Assembly (NCBI RefSeq): GCF_041956535.1
Contig: NW_027192206.1
Coordinates: 333,928 to 397,927 of the forward strand
Source: Calcarisporiella thermophila CBS 279.70
Taxonomy: Eukaryota > Calcarisporiellomycota
Length of the DNA: 64,000 bases
Direction of reading: 5' to 3'
Below the pieces are notes generated by a model that was given only the letters and a program-made list of their open reading frames with translations, was not told where the DNA came from and did no database searches. The translations under genes and the position numbers were made by a program. This document shows, piece after piece, positions 52,047 through 62,211 of the stretch. Within the stretch, counting starts at the first letter, position 1, and each line of letters opens with the position of its first letter.

Positions 52047-55000
52047 TTAAGACAGCTGCTCCATATAGTTGGACGGCACAAGCCCCTCCTCTTCATCCGC
52101 TTGATGGCCCGCCCGCCACCATCCATCCGAATGAGTCTCCACCACCCAGAGTATGTCTCCGCACTGAAAAGAGAGCTCAATGTCGATGGCCTTCGTATAA
52201 TCATACTTTGCCCTCGCCCAAAATAGTATCCGCTCTCCGCGTCGATTATAGTTCCAACGTGCTAAGATCCCTTCGTGGAGCGCCCGCGGGGGAATGCTGG
52301 AGAGATGGCCCTGCCCATACGGGGCTGGGGGATGGCCTTGATACGGGAGGGTAATGTTGGAAGAAGTCATGCCTTGCGCTAGTGAGTACCGAGCTTCCAT
52401 ACTATTGCCTCCTTGCACGTATTGGATCGAGGAGAGAGAGCGGAAGAAGAAGGACTGCGGGTTTAAGCCGGACACGGCAGCCTCAAAGGCGTCTGGAGGT
52501 CCGTATGGAGAGGTTGGTGTACTTGACGAATCTTCCTCATATACTATCGCGGTCCGATTTACTATCTGGAGCGATTCTGCATCCCGTTTTTCACCCTCGC
52601 ACACCTCTTCCGCCGTAAGACTTGCGACCACGATCGACTCTGAAGAATTCGTGTCCGGAGATATCTGACTTTGGGAAATGGAAGAAGTATCCGATCCCAT
52701 AGAGGATGCAGCCGTCTGGGGTGGAGGCTGCCCATGAAGCTGTGTCGTTGCCTCGGGTATTTTCTCGGAAACAGAGGACGGTGGGAGAGTCTGTTCGGGT
52801 TCAATTGTCTTCCCTGATAGATGGGGTGGTAGAGTAGCTTGATTGGGAGAGGTAAGAGAGGATAGCGGTTTTTCCCCGTCTTTTGCCTCAGCATCCATTG
52901 CTGTGTTAGAATTGGCTCGTATTCTTCTGGTTGATGAGGATATGGATAGCTTTTGGTTCAGCTGGGAGAGAAGGTGGGCGAAAGAAAGCCTTTTTCCAGA
53001 GGAGGGCCTACGCCTGATTTCTCCGGATGGACCAGATGCGTCCTTTTCCACCGATACAGGCCGAGCAGCAGGAGGCTGTCCATCTTGGGATAGACACGTT
53101 TCACTAAGCTTTGGATCTGTAGAGGAGAGCATGGTGAGCGTCTGTTGAGCACCATTGGGTGGATCCAGAGATCCACCGTCATTGACAGGATTAGATTGAT
53201 CCAAAATCACAGGGCTTATTTCAGAGATGGCTTGGGGGGCAACCGCACTCTCGGGGGAGTCGTCTAAACTGATGGTTGTGTTGGTGTCCAAACTTTCAGT
53301 GTCCCCCGTTGGTCTTCGTTCTTGTTCCCCCTCTGAAAGTTGGTCTAATATCGGTTGGCTAGAGCTAGGGGCATCCACTGAATAGCGTCTGGGTTTGTTG
53401 AAGGAGGGTGTGATATGACTAGAAAGAGTCTCTACGGGCATTGTGTATGATTTTGGTATGGTGGAAGTAGCGATTGTTGAAGATCTTCGTCGTGTGGAAG
53501 TTCGGGAACCGGCCAGTCCTGTTTCGTCATCAAAGCGTTGTATTGAACTTGTAGGATAGCTATGAGAGGGAATATCTTCGGGGCTGGGTATATCAACGAA
53601 TAGCGAGGGTTCTGTGAAAAGGTAGCACAGGTGTGAATGAGCGTCTTCATCGGGTTTGAAATCTTATGAATTACCTGGTATCTCATGAATCATTCCTCGT
53701 TGCTTAGCAAACAGGGCAATATCCTCATCCACCTGGAACGAAATATGAATTCATCATCCTCATCGAAAATGGGTCAAGAATCAGACTCACATTGCAGAAT
53801 TCTAGAGAGACGCGGATGCGCTCACATGTCTACAAGGATAGGTAAATAGTCGAAAAGGGGTGCGATAAGCTGGCCTCCACTTACCTCCTCGTCCGACACA
53901 CACACCGAGGACAAGATATTGGCATAGTTCCATAAATTATTTCGCAACAGTTTTATTCTGTCCTCCTCCATAGTTTGGAATTGCTATGGTTGGGAGAGGC
54001 ACTTGCATCCTTTAGAAATTGAAACGCTCTACCACCGGCAAAACCTCTCACCTCGCAGGCGTCTTTCCATTGGCGGTTCCATTTCTCAGCGGCAAGTCGC
54101 CCACTATGAGCTGCTTTATGATATTCCTCCTCTAGAGTCCGTAGATTCCATTAATATGTCCGTTACTGAAGAAGGCTATCAGAGCTCATTGATCATCCTT
54201 TCTTACCCATGGCCCGTACGCTCTGCCGGAGTTTCAACAGCTTCATACGTATCTACACCAAGAAAAAAAAAGATTGGCTAAGGTTCTAACCAGAGTGCAA
54301 GTCAACCCATCTACACTCACGTACCCTATCCGCATCCACTCCTGAGGATGACGCCATGCTATGTTGACAATCCTGCAGCTTGAGGCACTCGTTCTCATAT
54401 TTCTCTTTCACCTATCATTCATGACCAGTCCAGTTGAAGGATAAAGCAGAACTGAGAAGGTATAGATCACCTTGCCTAAGTATGATAAGTGCAGATGCTT
54501 ATTTCTACGGGTTTTTTCGATTGTACTTAACTACAAGGAGACCGAATAAAAGTGCATTTTCAGCTCTAGTTGAAAAGAAGAAAAAAACGAATAGTAGCAG
54601 CCCAGCTCCAAAGTCTCACCACTTTTCTCTTATCGCTCTGTTCGACAATTAGGTCATTAAGCGGCATTTCTAACTCACACCTAAACTGTCGCGCGAGGTC
54701 AAGGTGTGACTTGGCAGACGACTCGAGTTCACGTCGAACAGTATCCATTGAAGTCCGGAGGGTGCTAAGGGGGAGAGAAAGGGCTAAATGAGGCGGCGGC
54801 CAAACAGTACAACGAGTTCATGAACGATAGCCCACCCTATCTCCTCTTTTCCTACTGGCATTTTGGCCAACTTGAGCAATTGCCTTCCATAATCCTCTTC
54901 AATTTTCGCTCTAATAGCAAAGGCAGAGGAGTCATTCACTCGCTCATTGGCCACAATTCATTTCATATTACCTATGGCTGTAAAAGGTCTTGATTTCTTC

Positions 55001-55200
55001 GCATGTCTGTTTGCCCCGTTGAGTTCGGATAAGAAGGGTATCGAGGCCTCTATCGTTCTTTTCTTCGAAAACATGCATACGCTTAATGAATTTCCATACT
55101 CTCCATGAAAAAGGCATCTCCGTATTACCCCAAAGTAATGAAAAAATAAAGACTCGGATTCGGGGCGGACCTTGTTCTGCACCTCGTAGGTCTCTCCCAT
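52047..55200 (-). CDS. F-BAR/SH3 cytokinesis protein (Cdc15/Imp2/Hof1 type)
   Basis: Curves membrane and scaffolds the contractile ring and septum. The F-BAR domain is spread over about eight short exons: EEKNDRGLDTLLIRTQRG, EEIKTFYSHRAKIEEDYGRQ with LLKLAKM, GTLRTSMDTVRRELESSAKS with ECEL-type coils, KEKYENECLKLQD, and RIKLLRNNLWNYANILSSVC with LEFCNVDEDIALFAKQRG. Joins such as SHR-AKIEED and EEIG-TLRTS rebuild the consensus and support the introns. A Ser/Pro/Thr-rich linker of about 400 residues follows in one long exon (52047 to about 53609). The C-terminal SH3 domain runs ILFWARAKYDYTKAIDIELS, GDILWVVETHSDGWWRAG, VPSNYMEQLS. The 5' end is uncertain: translation may start at 55200, 55117 or a further exon. 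Confidence 0.85.
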
Positions 55201-55482
55201 AGTAGCCAACTAATGGGAGGAATAGGATGGAGTAGTGCGTTAGAAGAAAAAATTTTTGGACGGGAAAAAGAAAAGAGCACACGTTAGACGCGTTGAATGA
55301 ATTATTAGCCAGTCACAGTAATAAGATTTTTTTTCCCATGTGGGATAAAATTGGAATATGAAATTAATTATGTGGGATGGCTCGAGACAAAACGTGAAGT
55401 TGGTTGAAAAAGCAGCATGGGCATGATTACATATCTATCAATCTATCTATAAATGTACATGATAAGGTCTAGCCGTGACATC

Positions 55483-56479
55483 TCACAGGTCTCTAACGCT
55501 CTTCTCTTTCTCTTCCACCACGTTATCCGTAGTGAGCAAGTTGCGCTCCATCCAATCAATATCCTCGCCGTTGAAATCGCACTCTGCCTGGCTCCTCCAT
55601 TGTTTCGTCTCCAAGTCCTCTAGTCGGACACCCCTGCTTTCCAGTCCTTCGATGGAGGCGGCAATCTCTTTTCGATCCAACTCATATCGCCTCCGAGAAA
55701 ACTCCTCGTGTTGTGGCCACCGCGAACCGAGCAGGATTCGGTGAGCACGGTGCAGGCAGGCGAGGGCCAATGTATCCACGGATGGTGAAAGGAGGAAAAT
55801 ATCCGCGGTTTGGCGCCAGGCAATGTGATCTTGTTTACGTGCCTTGTGATAGCGAACTATATACTCTAGCGCCTCTGTAAGATAGCAATTGATCAAGCCC
55901 TTATGTGTTAGTGAAAGTTCACCATGCATGCGATGAATGAGCATAAACTCACCTCTTTTTCTGCCCGCCAGGATATATACTTCGGCTTTGAAGCGGAGGG
56001 GACCGGGATCGTTAGAATCCTAAGTTTATACAACTCCATATGATGACCGAATCTTTTCTGAAAATGGGGTCTATTCCTACCAGCATCTGGATATATTCAA
56101 CCGCTTCTTCCACTCTGTTCAATCTCAAGCAACACCTTGCCGCAATCTCCATAATATCCTTCATTCCGCGGCGCTTACTGCTGCACTGCAAGTACTTTTT
56201 CACCAGACACAGCGCATCGGCGTACTCTCTTTTTGCGTAGTATTGATTGATCGAGTAAATGAGACGGTTGTAGCCGTCGCGCTCGGCAAGAACCCCCGCC
56301 ACATCATCGTTTGGATTGACCAAGAACCATTCCGTCGAGTCGATCTTGGCATTGTAGCACGAGGGCGTCTCAGCCTTTGGGATGGAATGAGCCTCTTCTC
56401 GAGGCGCATCGTCGCCCGAGTCGTCTTCGACATTGATGAGATGGAAAATGCCGTGGAGCTCCTCTGCGTCTGCATCCAT
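55483..56479 (-). CDS. TPR-like protein of unknown function
   Basis: Three exons, 56081-56479, 55953-56019 and 55483-55874, give about 285 residues. I do not recognise a named family with confidence. Visible features: an acidic N-terminus (residues 1-35); helix pairs of tetratricopeptide character (YNRLIYSINQYYAKREYADA, then CCLRLNRVEEAVEYIQML, then FKAEVYILAGRKREALEYIV); a helical region with a Trp (QDHIAWRQTADIFLLSPS) and LACLHRAHRILLGSRWPQHE; and a charged C-terminal helix. The splice joins keep the TPR-like spacing. No signal peptide or membrane segment. A scaffold role is likely, but no partner can be named. Confidence 0.7.
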
Positions 56480-57620
56480 GATCGCAACCTGCTCCGAGAC
56501 TCTTTCTTCTTTCGATTATTTTGAATTGGATGCGGCGCAGCGCTGTGGAGGCATTGCCACCGTGGCGACTGGAAATCGGGCTGGATTTGCTTAGAGGGTC
56601 GACACGTTAGATTTATTAGTTTTTTTGTACCCAGCGTCCGCAACCAGCGACTGGGTGGTGGGTCCGTTTGCCCAAAAGCGGCCGACTCAAGCTTCCCCGA
56701 TAAGCCTCAAGCTCGTGATAGGGGCAACCAGCGCGGGCCGGCCTATGGGAGGCTCTAAGCTATCGAGGGCAGGCCGTGAATCAACACGGGCGGGCCCGCA
56801 ACCCCCGACCGCTTCTGCTGCCGGAGCGGCGGTGAATGGTGCGCCTGGCTCGGAGCGCTTTGTCGCACGGAATTGTATAATCCCGTGCTTGCCAAATGGC
56901 AGAACCCGACGGAGGCATTAGGAAAGAGCGCTCGGGGACGGAGGTAAGGTTAGCCTTTGCAATTGACTAGCTTGTGTAGCAATATCACATTGACAATTCG
57001 GACCAGCTGGGCCCGCTGCGGATTGTCCCAGGTTGCTAAGGGCGAGCTCGAGCTGCTCGCGGCCGTCGCGATATCGGTGGCCGTGCGGCACCGGATTTTT
57101 TTTTGGGCCAAGGGGGGGGGGGGGGCGCACAGGAGCATGGCGCCGGGGGTCTCACCTGAGGGCTGCCTCCTCCTCGGCCCAAGTCAGGAAAAAAAATTCA
57201 CCACGTGGAAACCGACAAACGTTAAGTTTTTCTGTGCGGGGAAGAGCTGCAAGTAAAAGCTAAAATCAAAAAGGGCGGGTAGCAAGCCTCTTCCCGCTTG
57301 CTTTTTCCGCCCGCGCTATTTCCTGCCGCCCTTTCCACATCATCTCCCGCCATCTCCTCACCCTCCTTCTTCTCTGTCTCGCGCCGCGCCTAATTGCCGG
57401 GCCTACGATTCCCATCCAATCTCAACCCGTGTTTACGCTTCCGCGCCTCTGTGAAATCCAACTCGCCCTGTCTTTGGAGCTTCTCGGGACAAATCCACTC
57501 GCGCCGCCATTGCTTAATCCTCTGGCCTCCCCCATTGCTTTAAAAATTCCACCGGCATTCCCTTCACTAACCACGCAGGCTAAACTGCCCACTGGAGAAG
57601 AGGTGGAGGGAGGAGGAGGG
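56480..57620. other. GC-rich intergenic region with homopolymer tract
   Basis: 1.1 kb between divergent starts of the TPR-like and FYRN/FYRC genes. Markedly GC-rich (about 56640-57180), with a poly-G run of 14-15 bases at about 57110-57124 directly after a poly-T run. Upstream in-frame codons 57429-57620 are open, but the first ATG for the FYR gene is at 57621. No RNA gene seen. Confidence 0.5.
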
Positions 57621-59097
57621 ATGGGGCCATCAGCACGTGCCAACGTTTCGGATGAAGGGGACCTGAGCTACTATGAGGAGAAGTACCGGAAGATGAAGAG
57701 GAAGTTGAGCGAAGTATCCAAGGTAGGTGGGCCTGACCATTGGCCTCATGCGCAGCGGTAACCTTGTTTCAACACGATTAGGAAAACGATGCGCTGACGG
57801 CCAAGCTGGAGCGAGCTCGACGGAAAGTGCACTTGCTGGTGAAGGAACGGGAGTAAGTACATGTGGGAACCATTCGATTTTGCACCAGGATTCACGGTTA
57901 GATTGAATACGCTAGATTGCTGTGCGAGCGATATTTGCGACTGATGCCCGCTGCCGAGATAGAGGGCTCCGAGAGCTCTTCTGAATCGGAGGAGGAGGGA
58001 CCGCGGCCCTCCAAAGTCGTGGAGGAATCCCCCCGCGAATCGCAGCCAAGTTCTCATAGGGAAAGCCCCCCTAAACCGGCCGCCGTCCCGGTTCGAATCG
58101 CCACCCCCCTCTCCTCTACCCCGGGCCGTCCGCAGTTGGGCTCCGAGGCATCGCCCCCACGACAGAGGCGGCAGCGCAAACCCATCGCTGGTCGAGTGCG
58201 GCGCGTGCAGCCCATAGAGCGAGACGCAACCGGGGCGTACAAGCTTCCTGCCCAGGTCGGCATCATCACCGTCTACAGCCTGGGAAAGGTTGTCTACGAC
58301 CGACCTGCTTACCACAACGCGCGCTATATTTTCCCGGTGGGGTTTCACGCGGCACGGCCGTTCATGTCCATGGTCGATCCCACCAAGACGGTGCTGTATC
58401 ACTGCGAGATTGTCGACGGCGGTGAATCCCCCAAGGTAAGGGACCCTAAAAAAGGGCCCAAAGCTCCCGCGAGGTTGAGCAGCACCGTAATCAGCTCTTG
58501 TTTTTTTTTGCAAAGTTCATCGTCACACCCGAAGATCAACGCGATTGCCCCCTCGTTGGACCCTCTGCGACGGCGGTCTGGACCGTCGCGGTGCGTGAGG
58601 CCAATGCGCTGCGCAAGCGCGAGCATTCCAACTCTGCGTCGGGGCCTGACTACTATGGCTTCACCCACCCCACCATCGCCAAGATGATCCAGGACCTCCC
58701 CAACTCGGACCGCTGCACCAACTATGTTCATCAAAACTTCGAAGAGATGCGCGAGCGCACCGCCCATGGTGTGGCGGCCGCTGCGGTCAAGAAACTGGGG
58801 AACTTGCTACGCTACGGAAGTGCAAATCGGCGCGGAACCAAATCTGGCCCCGAGGTAATGACCCTCGCTAATTTCGGCGCAAGTGCTGGGACCTATAGTG
58901 GGCATGATCCCGCATCGCAACCCATACAACCACAGAATGTGCAATACCAGCATTATCAGCTTGGAGCTAGTGCTATGGCTGAAGAGAAGAAGAATCTTGA
59001 GGAGAGGAGCGAGGAAGAAGAAGAGGAGGAGGAGGAGGAGGAGGAAGAGGAAGAAGAGGAGGAAGAGGTATATGAAATGTTGGAGGATAGCTCATAG
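57621..59097 (+). CDS. TBRG1: FYRN/FYRC nuclear protein (TBRG1-like)
   Basis: Four exons, 57621-57722, 57782-57852, 57916-58435 and 58516-59097, give about 424 residues. The N-terminal coiled coil (YYEEKYRKMKRKLSEVSKEN, ARRKVHLLVKERE) is that of TBRG1-like proteins. A Ser/Pro-rich linker follows. FYRN: KLPAQVGIITVYSLGKVVYD, YIFPVGFHAARPFMSMVDP, YHCEIVDGG. FYRC: FIVTPEDQ, GPSATAVWTVAVREANALRK, SGPDYYGFTHPTIAKMIQDL, CTNYVHQNFEEM. These paired domains are found in chromatin proteins such as MLL and TBRG1. The C-terminus has a Glu tract of about twenty residues encoded by a GAGGAA purine run (59005-59070), prone to slippage. GC-rich coding sequence. Confidence 0.9.
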
Positions 59098-60307
59098 TTG
59101 GCCACTCCAGGATAGAACGATGCTGCTCTCATGCTCTATGTGGACTCTAATCACCCGCACTCCCCATTTTTGGCTTTCATTAATTAAATGATTTGTATTT
59201 TTTTTCCCTCCCTCCCCCCTTTGATTGTTCTTTAATTTGCCCTATAATGAGCTTCCTTTGTCTTAAGCAACTATTTATTTCTTTTACGATACTCGTTTCG
59301 GGATGAGGAATTTATTTTATAGCATTTTGTTATATATTATTTAAACAAGATATCCTTAGATGACGATATAGGGAAGGATAAATATCAACAAATGAACATG
59401 GATACACTGTAGAAGAGGACGGCGCAAAAAATACGGAAGGGGGTAGCGAGGTCACTGACGGGGGATGGCTGGCCTTGAAGAATGAAGGCGGGCAAGCTAT
59501 GGAATTCGGTCCTCTTGAGAATGTCTCGGCACAAGAACAGAAACGGCGAAAAGCTTTGCATCTCCATGGAGATGCTTTCTTCAATGTTGAATTCTCCCTC
59601 GGAGCCCTCCTTAGGGAGGCACGCAGTGGTGGTTAAGGAAGCTGTGCCAGCTCTCGAAGGGGCCCTGGCCACATTGTTTGCAGGTGTTGCGAGTATTCAT
59701 TGTGTTTGGAGTGGCGGTAGAAGCGGTGGTTATCTTTGGTGGTGGAGAAGAGAGTTGATATTCAACAGAAAGGCTAAAGGGGAAAAGCGGCCTTGGTCTC
59801 TTTATATAATTAGAAATTAGCTCTTGCAAATTTCTTGGAAATTTCTTGGGTCTTGGAAGTGTGGCTAGCAGCCTATCCTGGGGTGGGACTAGGGATATTT
59901 CCCAGAGAATCTCGGCCACGGTGCCTTTGTGCTGCCCGCAGCCGTTTTGCTGAGTGCCGAGCCTCTGAAGGCTGGCGGAAAGCCCCTTCCCTAGGGGGCC
60001 TCCACGTGCCAAGGCGCCAGAAAAGGAAATTTCTCTTGAGACGTGGTATTTCTAATCCGAATAGGCGCGGAAAAATGCTTGTTTGTGCCCCACCGGAATT
60101 GGGGCCCAGGGGATAGGCCCAAATTAGCCGAGCAGTTATGAAAACGTGGACAAATCCATGGTAAAATGGTGGGCAGAGAAGGCTGAAGAACCTCTATAAA
60201 AGTAGGAGAGCGGTGAAAAGGTCGCGGCCCGATCTCGGCACTCTGCTCCTTTCTCGCCACCTTGCCTTTCTAGCCTATAAGGAATCAAACCCAATCCCGC
60301 CGCTTAA
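59098..60307. other. Intergenic, about 1.2 kb
   Basis: After the FYR gene: pyrimidine-rich termination-like DNA at 59195-59230, then ORFs on both strands (59330-60260) with no recognisable domain or consistent splice structure. I see nothing firm. Confidence 0.45.
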
Positions 60308-60831
60308 TTAATCTCCAATCCGATCTCTTATAATAACCATTCCCTCTTCAATAACAATATCAAAAGTGCATCCCAAACTCTTATGAGCAAATCTAGTGAA
60401 AGGAACAGAGAAAATAGATCTCCCATGTTGATTAAAGATGTCCCAAAACGATTTAGGATGACCATTCTTTACAACGCCAGCTAATTCCTTCAAAAAACGC
60501 GAATATGTTGTCCATTTGGTTTGAAGGACAAAGAGGCCTTTCTCATTGACCCAACGAGGGTCGGAGCCTTGTAACTAGTAATAGCAAACAGATTGATATC
60601 GTCCCTAGCAAAACTCGCCAACTGCCAAAACCCCTCTATGACAATTGCCGGTACTCCAATTTTAATACCACCACGCCTAGCATGGTTTGGGGATTTTATT
60701 TATCAAATACATTGGGTTTCAATAGGAGATATTAGATAAACCCTGTCAATGGCTTCATTTCCATCGATGGTCTTCTCCACTTCCACGGAAAATTGTAGAA
60801 GCTCCTCGTATGACTCCTTGTTAGCAGCCAT
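60308..60831 (-). CDS. Unknown small multi-exon gene (structure uncertain)
   Basis: The last exon, 60308-60574, gives 88 residues with strongly protein-like composition: GSDPRWVNEKGLFVLQTKWT, YSRFLKELAGVVKNG, KSFWDIFNQHGRSIFSVPFT and DIVIEEGMVIIRDRIGD, then a stop. The acceptor CTAG at 60575-60578 opens it. Upstream, 60742-60831 encodes MAANKESYEELLQFSVEVEK and TIDGNEAIDR from an ATG at 60831. A middle piece (GGIKIG, before a GTACCG donor) may link them, but I could not find a set of introns that keeps one frame throughout. It is either a real gene of unknown family with an exon I missed, or a decaying copy. No domain recognised. Confidence 0.5.
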
Positions 60832-61690
60832 TTCTTGGCTCCAATCGATTGAATCCGTACATTTTATTATTTTCTAACCTTATATTAACCAATCAAGTAG
60901 CCTCTTGGCTTCATAGAACACTTCGTCCCTAATGTATTGTAATGGTAAACTATCCAACTACCTTACTTGAAATAGGCTTGACATACGTATCAAACCTACC
61001 TCCATGACCATGGGGGCAAATGGGGTGTTTGCTTTTGGATTTGGTGAGCCCGATGGGTCATGCTTCTAAATCATTAAGCCACACTTGATTCTCCCTTATT
61101 TCCCCTATTTTTCCTATCCCGGGGAAAAGGAGGAGCAGATCATAAGAATAATAAAATGGTAAGCACTTATATGAATATTCTCTTTTTCTAATTTCTCTTC
61201 TTCTCTTTATTCCTCCATGCGCGGATGTGGAGATGTTTCTGAGTAAGATCCGAAGCTATGCAAGGTATCTCTGCTTGAAATGGCGTGTTTTAACAGCACT
61301 GAGGATTTGGGTTGCATTCGAACTTAAAGATTTACACCCTTCCCCCCCCCCTCTACTTGCAAACTCTCTACATCACATATCGACTTGTAGAGGGTAGCTT
61401 CACTAACTCAGTATTGAGGATGATCATACAGCCGTTACCACTAACATTCTATCCGCGAGAAAGAATGAAAGTCTTGTCCAGGAACTCTGAATTTCAGATG
61501 TGGAAATGCGTTAAATAAAGAGCTGGTCTGACTGCACCTCTGTCTATGAAGCTCTAGATTCTTGATTTTAGCTTCAAATACAGATCTTACTGCAAATTAG
61601 GCCTTACTTACTGCATCCATTATCTAGATTGCTTCCCTCTAATGCGCCCCATGGCTTATAAGAGCAAAAAAATTCGAGTGTAGGAAAGAG
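60832..61690. other. Intergenic region left of the Cys-rich precursor
   Basis: About 0.86 kb with a poly-C run at 61340-61351. The ORF at 61312-61518 is not protein-like. No gene recognised. Confidence 0.45.
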
Positions 61691-61698
61691 TATAAAAA
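61691..61698 (+). promoter_or_regulatory. TATA box of the Cys-rich precursor gene
   Basis: TATAAAAA, 105 bases before the ATG at 61803 and followed by a pyrimidine-rich leader ending in ACTACACC/CAGCAACC-type sequence. Such a clear TATA element is uncommon for the housekeeping genes in this window and points to strong or inducible expression. Confidence 0.65.
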
Positions 61699-61802
61699 GG
61701 AGCCTGCTTTCGCCTTCCTCTCGCTTTCTTCAATATCTCTCAGCGCACTTCTTAACTACACCAAAACAGCACTACTTTCCCATCCACCTCCACCCAGCAA
61801 CC

Positions 61803-62211
61803 ATGAAGTTCATTGCCATTCTCTCAGTGTTCGTCTTCTTCGCCGCCATTTCTGCCGCTCTCAATACCGCCTCCCAGGATCTCCAGAGTCAATCTAATGC
61901 CGTTGACCTCAAGGTATTTCTTTGATACATGGGCAGGCTGTCGTTGAGTTGAATACTAAATTATTTGCGTTCACAATAATTAGAAATCAGTGGACATGGT
62001 GAAGCGATGGGATGATTGCTGCCAAGACGATTGTTGCAACGACAATTGTTGCGATGATAACTGCTGCCACGACGATTGCTGCGACGATGACTGTTGCCAC
62101 GATGACTGCTGCCACGACGATTGTTGCGATGATGACTGCTGCCACGACGATTGCTGCGATGATGATTGTTGCCACGATGATTGCTGCGATGATGACTGTT
62201 GCAACTGCTAA
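61803..62211 (+). CDS. Secreted Cys-Cys/Asp pentapeptide-repeat precursor (candidate metal-binding peptide)
   Basis: Two exons, 61803-61913 and 61984-62211, give 112 residues. Signal peptide residues 1-19 (MKFIAILSVFVFFAAISAA). A short propeptide ends in MVKR at residues 42-45, a Kex2/furin-type dibasic site. The predicted mature part, residues 46-112, is W-DDCC, then twelve pentapeptides of form xDDCC (x is Q, N, D or H; two units have DN), then N-C. That makes 27 Cys in 67 residues, with five His and more than 25 Asp. The DNA is a 15-base tandem array with a partial 30-base higher order (HDDCC-DDDCC). Cys plus Asp/His suggests Zn, Cu or Cd binding, or a disulfide polymer. It is unlike classical CxC metallothioneins, and the signal peptide places it outside the cell. 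I know no named family. TATA box upstream, AATAAA near 62399. Confidence 0.85.

Noticed and set aside
51935-52354. 139-codon plus-strand ORF
   Set aside because: Antisense of the SH3 end of the F-BAR gene.
57746-58513. 255-codon minus-strand ORF
   Set aside because: Antisense of the FYRN/FYRC gene, open because of high GC content.
61980-62204. Minus-strand Gln/Ser repeat ORF
   Set aside because: By-product of the 15-base repeat; it lacks a signal peptide or partner exon, whereas the plus-strand Cys frame has both.
61984-62211. Classical metallothionein assignment for the Cys-rich repeat
   Set aside because: The motif is CC with Asp spacers, not CxC/CxxC, and the protein has a signal peptide and Kex2 site.
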